The translations under genes and the position numbers were made by a program. DNA of 64,000 nt, from assembly GCF_019049325.1 (NCBI RefSeq), contig NZ_JAGMUO010000012.1:30592-94591 (forward strand), written 5' to 3'. This stretch comes from Streptomyces sp. AC512_CC834. Its GTDB lineage: Bacteria; Actinomycetota; Actinomycetes; Streptomycetales; Streptomycetaceae. This document shows positions 47,429-55,655 of the stretch, piece by piece; position 1 is the stretch's first letter, and the number at the start of each line of letters is the position of its first letter. The notes under the pieces were generated by a model. That model was not told the origin of the DNA, made no database searches, and saw only the letters and a program-made list of their open reading frames with translations.

Positions 47429-48853
47429 ATGCGCAAGGCGCTCAGATGGCTGCTGGCTCTCGTGGTGCTCATAGGCACCGTCAGCACGGCGGGCGCGGCC
47501 ACCGCCGCCGAGCCGAAGGCCGTCGACATCAAGGACCGGCTGCTGTCCATACCGGGCATGAGCCTGATCGAGGAGAAGCCGTACACCGGCTACCGCTTCT
47601 TCGTCCTCAACTACACCCAGCCGGTGGACCACCGGCACCCGTCCAAGGGCACGTTCCAGCAGCGCATCACCGTGCTGCACAAGGACGTGAGCCGCCCGAC
47701 GGTGTTCTACACCGGCGGCTACAACGTCTCCACGAACCCCAGCCGCCGCGAGCCGACCCAGATCGTGGACGGCAACCAGGTCTCCATGGAGTACCGCTAC
47801 TTCACCCCGTCCCGGCCCGAGCCGGCCGACTGGTCCAAGCTGGACATCTGGCAGGCCGCCAGCGACCAGCACCGCATCTTCAAGGCCCTGAAGGGCATCT
47901 ACTCGAAGAACTGGGTCTCCACCGGCGGCTCCAAGGGCGGCATGACCGCCACCTACTACGAGCGCTTCTACCCGCGCGACATGGACGGCGTCGTCGCCTA
48001 CGTCGCCCCCAACGACGTGGTGAACCGCGAGGATTCGGCCTACGACCGCTTCTTCGCCGGCGTCGGCACCGAGGAGTGCCGCGACAAGCTGAACGGGGTG
48101 CAGCGCGAGGCGCTGGTGCGCCGGGCGCCGCTCGAGAAGAAGTACGCGGCGTACGCGGCCGAGAACGGCTACACCTTCGACACCATCGGCAACCTCGACC
48201 GCGCCTACGAGGCCGTCGTCCTCGACTACGTCTGGGGCTTCTGGCAGTACAGCACCCTCGCCGACTGCGCCGACATCCCGGCCGACGCCAAGAACGCCAC
48301 CGACGAGGCGATCTGGGACTCCGTCAACACCATCTCCGGCTTCTCCGCGTACACCGACCAGGGTCTGGAGAGGTACACGCCGTACTACTACCAGGCGGGC
48401 ACCCAGATGGGCGCACCGACGATCCACTTCCCGCACATCGAGAAGAAGTACATCCGCTACGGCTACCAGCCGCCGCGCAACTTCGTGCCCCGCTCGATCC
48501 CGATGCGGTTCGAGCCGTGGGCGATGTGGAACGTCGACCGCTGGGTGCGGCACCACGCCCGGCACATGCTGTTCGTGTACGGCGAGAACGACCCGTGGGG
48601 TGCCGAGCGCTTCCGCCTCGGCCACGGCGCGCGTGACTCCTACGTCATGACCGCGCCCGGCATGAACCACGGTGCGAACGTGGCCGGTCTGGTGCCCGAC
48701 CAGAAGACACTGGCCACGGCCCGCATCCTGGACTGGGCGGGCGTCGCCTCCGCCAAGGTCCAGGAGGACCCGTCGGCGGCCAAGCCGCTGGCGACGTTCG
48801 ACGCCGGGCTGGACAAGCGGGACGTCGAGCGCGAGCCGGCGCTGCGTCCGTAG
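47429..48853 (+). CDS. Secreted S28-family prolyl tri/tetrapeptidyl aminopeptidase
   Basis: A 474-residue exported serine peptidase. It has a Sec signal (LRWLLALVVLIGTVSTAGAA), then an alpha/beta-hydrolase with the nucleophile in VSTGGSKGGMTATYYERFYP (Ser168). The acid is likely in VYGENDPWGAERF and the His in MNHGANVAGL. The GGSKGG elbow is the mark of the Streptomyces PS-10/PTP group, which cuts tri- or tetrapeptides after proline from free N-termini. The ATG at 47429 has AGGGAG upstream. It is followed by a hairpin terminator shared with the convergent lipoprotein gene. Co-regulation with development is plausible but not visible. Confidence 0.93.
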   Translation: MRKALRWLLALVVLIGTVSTAGAATAAEPKAVDIKDRLLSIPGMSLIEEKPYTGYRFFVLNYTQPVDHRHPSKGTFQQRITVLHKDVSRPTVFYTGGYNVSTNPSRREPTQIVDGNQVSMEYRYFTPSRPEPADWSKLDIWQAASDQHRIFKALKGIYSKNWVSTGGSKGGMTATYYERFYPRDMDGVVAYVAPNDVVNREDSAYDRFFAGVGTEECRDKLNGVQREALVRRAPLEKKYAAYAAENGYTFDTIGNLDRAYEAVVLDYVWGFWQYSTLADCADIPADAKNATDEAIWDSVNTISGFSAYTDQGLERYTPYYYQAGTQMGAPTIHFPHIEKKYIRYGYQPPRNFVPRSIPMRFEPWAMWNVDRWVRHHARHMLFVYGENDPWGAERFRLGHGARDSYVMTAPGMNHGANVAGLVPDQKTLATARILDWAGVASAKVQEDPSAAKPLATFDAGLDKRDVEREPALRP

Positions 48854-48870
48854 CACGACCGGCACGGTGA

Positions 48871-48906
48871 CTGTGCCCGGCCGCCGCTCACAGCGGCCGG
48901 GCACAG
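48871..48906. terminator. Bidirectional hairpin between aminopeptidase and lipoprotein genes
   Basis: CTGTGCCCGGCCGC pairs over 14 bp with the mirror arm ending at 48906. The right arm lies inside the last codons of the convergent lipoprotein gene (stop at 48888–48890). Confidence 0.75.
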
Positions 48907-49562
48907 CCCACCGGACGGTCGCCGCCGATACGGACGTACAGGGTGGTGGAGGCGGGGCAGTCGGCCCGTTCGACGACCGCCCGGACCACCTGGTACTGCG
49001 GCTTCTTCTCCCCCGTGCCGTCGCACGAGGTCTCCCGGACCTTGCCGCCCCCTGTGTCGCCGGTGCCGACGGTGTCGCGGACGCAGTCGCCGACGATGGT
49101 GCGCGGTCCGCCCCCGGCGCCCGGATCTCCGGGGTGCGGTGGGAGGAGCTTGCGCATGCAGGCGTACCCCCGGGGCACGGTCCCGTCGCCGTCCTCGTCG
49201 GCGGAGGGGCGCTGCTCGCTGATGTGCAGCACGAAGTCGGTGGTGGCGGGGCACGGCGGTCCGGCGCTCGCCCGGCCGTCCTCCCGGGCCACGACCCGCG
49301 CCGCCGCCCGCTCGCTGTCGCAGGACACCTCGGTGGTGCTCACCGTCCCGAACGAGCTGCACTCGTCGATCGCCAGGAACACCGCCCCGTACCCGGACCG
49401 CCGCGCGTCGGCGGACGCCCCCGCCGAGACCGTCCCTTCCCCGCCGGAGTCCCCGCCCGAGTCCCCGTCCCCCGGGCCCGACAGGCCCTGGCAGCTCGTC
49501 AGCAGCACGGCGGCCAGCGCCGACAGCGCGCACCACACCCCCGCGGCCCCTCGCTCACGCAT
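48888..49562 (-). CDS. Putative exported lipoprotein, Cys-rich, function unknown
   Basis: A 224-residue protein. The signal ends in the lipobox LLTSC (Cys near residue 24), followed by a Gly/Asp/Ser-rich spacer. The mature part has many cysteines in two similar halves (DECSSFGTVSTTEVSCDSER … PPCPATTDFVLH and GDCVRDTVGT … RETSCDGTGEKK … ADCPASTTLYV), suggesting an internal duplication with disulfides. No enzyme family is recognised. The ATG at 49562 has a G-rich site upstream. Its upstream region is the decamer repeat array, so its promoter lies in or beyond that array. Confidence 0.75.
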   Translation of the reverse strand: MRERGAAGVWCALSALAAVLLTSCQGLSGPGDGDSGGDSGGEGTVSAGASADARRSGYGAVFLAIDECSSFGTVSTTEVSCDSERAAARVVAREDGRASAGPPCPATTDFVLHISEQRPSADEDGDGTVPRGYACMRKLLPPHPGDPGAGGGPRTIVGDCVRDTVGTGDTGGGKVRETSCDGTGEKKPQYQVVRAVVERADCPASTTLYVRIGGDRPVGCARPL

Positions 49563-49690
49563 CGCCGTCCCCCCCGGATTCCCCGGTCCAGCGTGACCCG
49601 CGGCCACGGGCGCACGCCAGCCGCGCGGGAGGCTTTGCGCACAGGCGCCGGGGCCGCCCCCGGCGTGCGACGTAGCCCGCACTACGCCCC

Positions 49691-50280
49691 CACACCCGGC
49701 TGGGATCGGTGACGCCCGGCCAGGTCGGCTACGCCCGGCCATACCCGGCCAGGTCTGGCTAGGCCTGGTCACGCCCGGCGACGCCCGGCTAGGTCCGGCG
49801 ACGCTCGGCTGGGATCGGTGACGCCCGGCCAGGTCGGCTACGCCCGGCCATGCCCGGCCACGGACTGGCTGGGACCGGTGACGCCCGGCCAGGACGGGTC
49901 AGGACGGGCCAGGACCGGTGACGCCCGGCCAGGTCGGCTACGCCCGGCCATGCCCGGCCACGGACTGGCTGGGACCGGTGACGCCCGGCCAGGACGGGTC
50001 AGGACGGGCCAGGACCGGTGACGCTCGGCTGGGATCGGTGACGCCTGGCCGGGCCCGGCCAGGCCCGGCGGCGCCCGGCCAGGCCCGGCGGCGCCCGGCC
50101 AGGCCCGGCGGCGCCCGGCTGGGATCGGCGGCGTCCGGCCAGGACCGGCGACGCCTGGTCACGCCCGGCCGGGCCCGGCTAGGTCTGGCCGCGCCCGGCT
50201 GGGATTGGTGGCGCGCGGCCAGGACGGGTCAGGACGGGCCGCGATCGGCGGCGCCCGGCCAGGACCGGCCGCGCCCGGCT
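49691..50280. repeat. Decamer-phased GC-rich minisatellite array
   Basis: About 59 consecutive 10-bp units of the type NNGCCCGGCC / AGGNCCGGYG run without loss of phase between the lipoprotein gene and the hexosaminidase stop. Inside it, 49821–49920 and 49921–50020 are identical 100-bp copies, and a 20-bp dimer repeats at 50071–50110. Few units are identical, so the array has diverged while keeping its 10-bp register. The motif is rich in CCGGCC/GGCCGG palindromes. It is not a CRISPR array: there are no unique spacers of constant length between fixed repeats. No coding function is apparent. Confidence 0.93.
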
Positions 50281-52126
50281 ACGACCGGTACGACAGCCCG
50301 TGTCCGAGTGGGAAGAGCACCGTGTCCGGATCGTCCGCGCGCACCACCGGCACGGGCAGCTTCCCGCGGGGCCGTGCCCGCCCGGCGATCACCCGGGCCG
50401 CCGCCCGCACCTCGACGTCGGTCCAGGAGTAGGCGGCGAGGAAGGCGGGGACACCGGGGAGCTGGGCCACGTCGTACGGGTTGCGGACGGCGACCGCGAC
50501 GACCGGCTTCCCGGTCTCCAGCAGCCGCGCGACGAGCGTGCGCTGGCTGCTGCCCGCGGTCACGTTGTACGTGGCGACGACCACCGCGTCGGCTTCCCCG
50601 GCCGCCGCGACCGCCTGGTCGACGACGGCGGCGGAGGGCGCGGTGCCGGTGGACAGGGAGGTGGCCCTGAAGCCCAGCTCGTTCAGCTCGCCCGCGAGAA
50701 CACCGGTGGGCGGCCCGGTCGTGCCCGAGGGCGAGGCCGGGTCCGCGCCCACGACGAGCACGTGGCGATGCCTCCTGCGTGACAGCGGCAGCAGCCGCTC
50801 CTCGTTGACCAGCAGCGTGGTGGTCCGTTCGGCGATCCGGTCGGCCGCGGCCAGATGACCCCGGGTGCCGACCGTGCGGTCGACGTCCCGGCGGCTGGTG
50901 CAGGCGTCCCGGAACAGCCCCAGCTTCGCCTTCAGCCGCAGCACGCGCAGGATCGATTCGTCGAGCCGAGCCTCGGTGAGCTCGCCCTCCCGTACGGCCG
51001 TCAGGACCGCGTTCCAGGCGAGCGGCAGGTCCGGCGGATTGAGCAGTTGGTCGACACCAGCCTTCAGCGCCAGCACCGGCACCCGTGCGTCGCCGTACTT
51101 GGTCCGCACGCCCTGCATGCCGAGCGAGTCGGTGACCACGACCCCGTCGTAGCCCAGTTCCTCGCGCAGGATGCCGGTGAGGATGGCGGGGGAGAGGGTG
51201 GCCGGGTCGCCGGAGTCGTCGAGCGCGGGGACCATCAGATGGGCGGTCATGATCGCGTCGATCCCGGCCTCGATCGCCGCGCGGAAGGGCGGCGCGTCCA
51301 GCTCCTCCCACTGCTCGCGGCTGTGCGTGATCACCGGGAACCCGGTGTGGCTGTCGGTGGCGGTGTCGCCGTGCCCGGGGAAGTGCTTGGCGCACGCGGC
51401 GACGCCGGACCGCTGATATCCCGTCACCTCGGCGGCCACGAGTTCAGCCACGGCGGCCGGATCGGCGCCGAAGGACCGTACGCCGATCACGGGGTTGGCC
51501 GGGTTGACGTTCACGTCGGCCACGGGGGAGTAGTCCTGGCGGATGCCCATCGCGTGCAGCTCGGCGCCCGCGATCCGGCCGAGCGTGCGGGCGTCGGAGC
51601 GCGACCCGCCCGCCCCGACGGCCATCGCGCCCGGGAAGAGGGTGGCGGGCTCGCCCACGCGGGCCACGATGCCGTGCTCCTGGTCGGTGGAGATCAGCAC
51701 GGGCAGGCCGCGGGGCAGCTCCAGGGACGCCTTCTGGATGCCGTTGGACAGGTCGGCGATCTGGTGCGGGTCGCGGGTGTTGTGCGCCCAGGTGAAGTAG
51801 ATGATGCCGCCGACGCGGTACTTGGTGACCAGCTCGGCCGCCGTGCGGACGCCGATCTCCTCGAGGTTGGCGTCGATGTCGGCCTGGTCGGGGTCGGTGG
51901 CCGAGTGGCCGTAGACCCGCATGACGAAGAGCTGACCGACCTTCTCCTCCAGCGTCATGCGGGAGATGAGGGTGCGGAGCTTGTCGTCGCCGGGCCCGCG
52001 GGCGTCGGCGTACGCCGTGCCGCCCCCGGCCGCCAGGGCCGCGGTGACGACCGCGGTGGCGGTGAGGACGGTACGTCTGGAGGGCTGTGCGGTGCTTCCC
52101 GTGCCGGCCGTGCTGCTGTGGTGCAC
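50279..52126 (-). CDS. Tat-exported GH3 beta-N-acetylhexosaminidase (NagZ-like)
   Basis: A 615-residue GH3 enzyme from a GTG at 52126 (AAGGAG upstream), rather than the longer frame to 52213. A twin-Arg signal (SRRTVLTATAVVTAALAAGG) indicates Tat export. The catalytic barrel has LISTDQEHGIVARVG, KHFPGHGDTATDSHTGFP (the Asp/His dyad typical of GH3 N-acetylhexosaminidases) and GVVVTDSLGMQGV with the nucleophile Asp. A C-terminal alpha/beta sandwich follows (~415–610). Its likely substrates are muropeptides or GlcNAc oligomers outside the cell. The stop lies at the very edge of the decamer array. Confidence 0.92.
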   Translation of the reverse strand: MHHSSTAGTGSTAQPSRRTVLTATAVVTAALAAGGGTAYADARGPGDDKLRTLISRMTLEEKVGQLFVMRVYGHSATDPDQADIDANLEEIGVRTAAELVTKYRVGGIIYFTWAHNTRDPHQIADLSNGIQKASLELPRGLPVLISTDQEHGIVARVGEPATLFPGAMAVGAGGSRSDARTLGRIAGAELHAMGIRQDYSPVADVNVNPANPVIGVRSFGADPAAVAELVAAEVTGYQRSGVAACAKHFPGHGDTATDSHTGFPVITHSREQWEELDAPPFRAAIEAGIDAIMTAHLMVPALDDSGDPATLSPAILTGILREELGYDGVVVTDSLGMQGVRTKYGDARVPVLALKAGVDQLLNPPDLPLAWNAVLTAVREGELTEARLDESILRVLRLKAKLGLFRDACTSRRDVDRTVGTRGHLAAADRIAERTTTLLVNEERLLPLSRRRHRHVLVVGADPASPSGTTGPPTGVLAGELNELGFRATSLSTGTAPSAAVVDQAVAAAGEADAVVVATYNVTAGSSQRTLVARLLETGKPVVAVAVRNPYDVAQLPGVPAFLAAYSWTDVEVRAAARVIAGRARPRGKLPVPVVRADDPDTVLFPLGHGLSYRS

Positions 52127-52698
52127 GTGCGCTCCTTCCGGAGAGCTGGTGAAGGAAACTGCCAAGGAGTCACCAATATCCGGGAAGTTTCTGCCAGTCA
52201 AGGGAGCGCACACGAGTCACCCGAAGCCACGCCGGGCGAGCGGGAGGGGCCGCCGCCGGCGCAGGGAGGGGTCGCGCCGACGACGGCGTGCGGGCCGGCC
52301 GCGGTACGGCGGAGAGGTGGGTCGGCGATCGCAGCCGGCAGCGAGGCCGACACCGCACCGCGAAGACTCGCCCGGCGACGCACGCATTGGACGACCGCGA
52401 CGGGGGGTCGGTTCCCGGCCGGGCGCGGTTCCCCAAGTCGGTGCGGGCGGGGCAGGCGGGGCGGGTGGGAGCGGGTGGGATACGTGATCCCGGCGCGGGT
52501 GGGCGTCGGCCGGGGCGGGGTGTCGGCGCGGTGCGTGGGTGTGGCCGGGACGGGGGCGCCGCCGCGGTACGTGGGTGTGGCCAGGGCGGGGTGAGTGAGG
52601 CGCGCGGAGTCGGGCGGGCGGGACGGACGGTTGTCGGCCGCGACCGGCCGCCAGGAATTCGCTGGACGGCCCGCGGCCCCCACTGAAGAATCCGTCCG
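52127..52698. other. Divergent intergenic region, no gene supported
   Basis: These 572 bp lie between the GH3 gene (leftward) and the GNAT gene (rightward). The stretch near 52140–52200 is A+T-richer and probably contains the GH3 promoter. From 52480 to 52600 there are imperfect repeats (GTGGGTGTGGCC twice, 54 bp apart). Frames in this segment are Arg/Pro/Gly-rich and look like non-coding GC noise. Confidence 0.5.
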
Positions 52699-53346
52699 AT
52701 GACATTCACCCTGAACGCCCCGGTCCTAGAAGGCACGCTGGTACGACTGGAGCCGCTGGGCCACCGGCACGCGGCCGATCTGGCGCAGGCGGCGGCGGAG
52801 GACCGCGGCACCTACGCGTACACGTGGGTGCCGGGGGCCGACGAGGTCGGCGCGTACATCGACGCCCAGTTGGCCCGGGCGGCCACGGGACGGCTGGCGC
52901 CCTACGCGCAGGTGTCCCGCGCCACCGGCCGGGCGGTCGGCGCCACCTCCTACTGGGAACCCCGCTCCTGGCTCACGGACGACGCGCTCGACGCCGTCGA
53001 GGTCGGCTTCACCTGGCTCGCCCGCTCCACGCAGGGCACGGGCGTGAACGCCGAGGCCAAGCTGCTCCTGTTCCGCCACGCCTTCGAGGTCTGGCAGGTG
53101 TCCCGGGTCGACCTGAAGACCGACGCCCGCAACGCCCGTTCCCGCGCCGCGATCGAGAAGACCGGCGCCCGCTTCGAGGGCGTCCTGCGCAACTGGTCCC
53201 GCTCCTCGGCGCCGGGCGAGGAGGGCCGGCTGCGCGACTCCGCGATCTACTCCATCACGGCGGCGGAGTGGCCGGGCTGCCGGGAGGGGCTGGAGCGCCG
53301 GGTGGGCTCGGCGGCGGTTTCGTCCGGGCTCACGCCGCGTCCGTGA
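52699..53346 (+). CDS. GNAT N-acetyltransferase (RimJ/RimL type)
   Basis: A 215-residue acetyltransferase. RimJ-type features are LVRLEPLGHRHAADLAQAA, YWEPRSWLTDDALDAVEVGF and the acetyl-CoA loop TWLARSTQGTGVNAEAKLLL. The helix and end pattern VDLKTDARNARSRAAIEKTG then ARFEGVLRNW is typical of protein or small-molecule GNATs. The ATG at 52699 lacks a strong ribosome site. Its last 17 bases overlap the convergent isomerase gene. The acceptor is unknown. Confidence 0.9.
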   Translation: MTFTLNAPVLEGTLVRLEPLGHRHAADLAQAAAEDRGTYAYTWVPGADEVGAYIDAQLARAATGRLAPYAQVSRATGRAVGATSYWEPRSWLTDDALDAVEVGFTWLARSTQGTGVNAEAKLLLFRHAFEVWQVSRVDLKTDARNARSRAAIEKTGARFEGVLRNWSRSSAPGEEGRLRDSAIYSITAAEWPGCREGLERRVGSAAVSSGLTPRP

Positions 53347-54130
53347 GGAGCCGCGCGAGGTGCTCCCGGCCGCCCGCCAGCAGCCCGGGCAACGGGGCGG
53401 CCGACTCGTACCACCGCTTCTCGTACTCCCAGCACAGCCAGCCGTCCCAGCCGTGCCGGGAGAGCACGTCCACCACCTCGGTGAGCGGCAGGACGCCGGC
53501 GCCCAGCGGCAGTGGAGTGGTGTCGTCGGCGGAGGCGATGTCCTTGACCTGGACGTAGCCCAGGTGCGGGGAGAGCGCCGCGTACGAGTCGGAGGGCTGC
53601 TCGCCGCCCAGCCAGGTGTGCATCACGTCCCACAGGGCGCCGACCTGAAGGTGCCCGACCAGCCCGAGGACGCGCATCGCGTCGGCGCCGGTGCGGTGCG
53701 AGTCGTGGGTCTCCAGCAGGATGCGTACGCCGAGCTCGGCGGCGTACTCGGCGGCCGTCCCCAGTCGCCGGGCGGCCACCGCGTCGGCCTCCTCGGCGCT
53801 CTGCTCGGTGCCGCCGCCGGGGAAGACCCGGACGTACGGGGCGCCCAGGTCACGGGCGAGATCGAGCAGGTCGCGCACCTCGGCGATCACGGCGTCGTCG
53901 TCACCGGGCGCGGCGACCCGCGCGTACCCCGCCAGGCCCAGCGGCTCGACACCCGCCGCCTTGAACTCGGCCGCCACCGCAGCCCGTTCGCCGGGCGTCA
54001 GGCCCGGGTGCACCGGTTCCTCCGGATGGGCGCGCAACTCCACCCCGTGGTAGCCGTACGCGGTCGCGAGCCCCAGCACATCGGTCAGGGGCAGGCCGGG
54101 AACACCGAGGGTGGAGAACGCCAGCTTCAT
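53330..54130 (-). CDS. Sugar-phosphate isomerase/epimerase-like TIM barrel
   Basis: A 266-residue AP-endonuclease-2/xylose-isomerase-like barrel. Segments such as KLAFSTLGVPGLPL, GYHGVELRAHPEE, ILLETHDSHRTG, GALWDVMHTWLGG and GYVQVKDIAS place the metal-binding Glu/Asp/His residues of the family. It is probably an isomerase or epimerase of a sugar or polyol. The ATG at 54130 is the obvious start. It lies downstream of the LacI gene on the same strand, with a repeat-filled gap of 262 bp, and may belong to the same sugar pathway as the operon at 55656–58878. Confidence 0.85.
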   Translation of the reverse strand: MKLAFSTLGVPGLPLTDVLGLATAYGYHGVELRAHPEEPVHPGLTPGERAAVAAEFKAAGVEPLGLAGYARVAAPGDDDAVIAEVRDLLDLARDLGAPYVRVFPGGGTEQSAEEADAVAARRLGTAAEYAAELGVRILLETHDSHRTGADAMRVLGLVGHLQVGALWDVMHTWLGGEQPSDSYAALSPHLGYVQVKDIASADDTTPLPLGAGVLPLTEVVDVLSRHGWDGWLCWEYEKRWYESAAPLPGLLAGGREHLARLLTDAA

Positions 54131-54207
54131 GACCCCGGAGCGTACCCGCCACCACGCCCCGCACTCCTGCCCGTCGCTTCGGTGTCGCGGGGGAGCAACC
54201 CCGGCCC

Positions 54208-54269
54208 GTCACATCACGACGCAGGCGGGGCACTCTCAGCCCGGTGCCCGGTCACATCACGACGCAGGC
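54208..54269. repeat. Direct repeat GTCACATCACGACGCAGGC (two copies)
   Basis: The 19-bp sequence occurs at 54208–54226 and 54251–54269, each followed by a short variable part and CAGCCC. It lies just outside the dispersed palindromic element copy B. Confidence 0.7.
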
Positions 54270-54278
54270 CGGCAATCC

Positions 54279-54348
54279 CAGCCCGTCCGGCGCTTGAGGA
54301 CGAGGCCGTCCAGGCCGAAGCGGGGGTCTGGGGGCGGCAGCCCCCAGC
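54279..54348. repeat. Dispersed intergenic palindromic element, copy B
   Basis: The reverse complement is closely similar to 2441–2512 over its whole length, including GGGGGCTGCCGCCCCC and CCTCGTCCTCAAGCGCCGG. It lies downstream of the LacI gene and may serve as its terminator. Confidence 0.7.
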
Positions 54349-54392
54349 AGCGCCCACCCCAACGCGGGCCACCGCGAAACCAACGGCCGGTA

Positions 54393-55439
54393 TCAAACCC
54401 GCGGCCGTCCGGAGGACCCCCGCACCATCAACTCCCCCCGCACCGTGGCGATCCCGCCCACCGGTGCCTCCTCCCGCCCCATCGCGACCCGCCCCGCCCG
54501 CGCCCCCGCCTCCGCCAGCGGCAGCCGGACCGTCGTCAGCGCGGGCACCGCGTCGATGCTGAACGGCAGGTCGTCGAAGCCGGCCACGGACACGTCGTCA
54601 GGGATCCGCAGCCCCGAGTCGCGCAGCGCCGCGCACGCGCCCAGCGCGACGGAGTCGTTCGCGGCGACGACCGCGGTCAGCGTCGGGTCCCGGCGCAGCA
54701 GCTCCAGCGTCGCCTCGTAACCGGCCTGCCGGTCGTAGCGGCCGTGGACCGTCCAGCGGGGATCCTCCTCGATGCCGTGCGCGGCGAGCGCGGTGCGGTG
54801 GCCCTCCAGCCGGTGCCGGGTCGTGGTCCGTTCCTCCGGACCCGCGATGTAGCCGAGCCGCCGGTGCCCGAGGCCGATGAGATGCTCGGTCAGTTCCCGG
54901 CCGCCCCCGCGGTTGTCGAAGGTCAGCGCGATCGCCCCGGTGTCCGGCGCCGGCGGCCGCCCGCACAGCACCACCCGCGTCCCGGCCTCCGTGAGCTTGC
55001 GCAGCTTCGCCGCCACGGCAGCCTGGTGGACCGCGTCCTCCATCGCGCCACCGGTCAGCACGACGGCCGCCGCCCGCTGGCGTTGCAGCAGCGTGAGGTA
55101 GGTCAGCTCGCGTTCCGGGGTGCCGCCGGTGTTGCAGACCACGGCGAGTCTCTCGCCGCCCGCTCTGCCGCCGGGGCCCCCGATCTCGGACTGGACGGCG
55201 CCGGCCATGATGCCGAAGAAGGGGTCGGCGATGTCGTTGACCAGGATGCCCACCAGGTCGGACGTCGCCGCGGCCAGCGCGCTCGCGGGGCCGTTGAGGA
55301 CGTAGTCCAGCTCGTCGACCGCCTTGAGCACCCGCTCCCGGGTGGAGGCGGCCACGGGATAGTTCCCGTTCAGCACGCGCGACACCGTCGCGGGGGAGAC
55401 CTGGGCGCGGGCCGCCACGTCCGCCAGTGTCACCGTCAT
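54393..55439 (-). CDS. LacI-family regulator of the sugar operon
   Basis: A 348-residue LacI/GalR protein. The HTH and hinge are at the N-terminus (TVTLADVAARAQVSPATVSR, VLNGNYPVAASTRERVLKAV), with the minor-groove hinge LNGPASALA. The periplasmic-binding-like core follows: LVGILVNDIADPFFGIMAGA, LGHRRLGYIAGPEE, AVVAANDSVALGACAALRDS and VSVAGFDDLPFSIDAVPALT. The ATG at 55439 fits the conserved HTH start. It is divergent from the oxidoreductase operon, with an AAGCGCTT operator between, so it most likely represses that operon until a sugar binds. Confidence 0.94.
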   Translation of the reverse strand: MTVTLADVAARAQVSPATVSRVLNGNYPVAASTRERVLKAVDELDYVLNGPASALAAATSDLVGILVNDIADPFFGIMAGAVQSEIGGPGGRAGGERLAVVCNTGGTPERELTYLTLLQRQRAAAVVLTGGAMEDAVHQAAVAAKLRKLTEAGTRVVLCGRPPAPDTGAIALTFDNRGGGRELTEHLIGLGHRRLGYIAGPEERTTTRHRLEGHRTALAAHGIEEDPRWTVHGRYDRQAGYEATLELLRRDPTLTAVVAANDSVALGACAALRDSGLRIPDDVSVAGFDDLPFSIDAVPALTTVRLPLAEAGARAGRVAMGREEAPVGGIATVRGELMVRGSSGRPRV

Positions 55440-55593
55440 GTCCTCGTCCTCCGCATCGCGCGTGTGTCTGTGCCGAACGCCGTTCCCGGGTGACCTTACG
55501 GCCACGCCTCGCCGTCGTTCGCCCCCTCGAACAACTCACCCCGGCTGCGGTCTTGTCCAGACCACTGTTCACAGGCTAGCTTCGTTATACATA

Positions 55594-55605
55594 GAAAGCG
55601 CTTGC
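55594..55605. promoter_or_regulatory. LacI-type operator in the divergent promoter region
   Basis: GAAAGCGCTTGC contains the LacI-family core AAGCGCTT with its central CG. It lies 51 bases upstream of the oxidoreductase start and ~155 from the regulator's start, and overlaps a TATACAT-like A+T-rich segment that could be the promoter. Confidence 0.75.
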
Positions 55606-55655
55606 TGTATGGCTCGATCCGTAGCTTGCGGCATGGCTCGTACGAAGGGAATGAC

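Noticed and set aside
49691..50280. Possible CRISPR array
   Set aside because: There is no fixed repeat separated by unique spacers; all units are variants of one decamer, and no cas genes are in the window.
51957..52683. Open frames in the 52-kb intergenic region
   Set aside because: Frames on both strands are Arg/Pro/Gly/Ala-rich without motifs or ribosome sites and overlap each other, as expected from GC-rich non-coding DNA.
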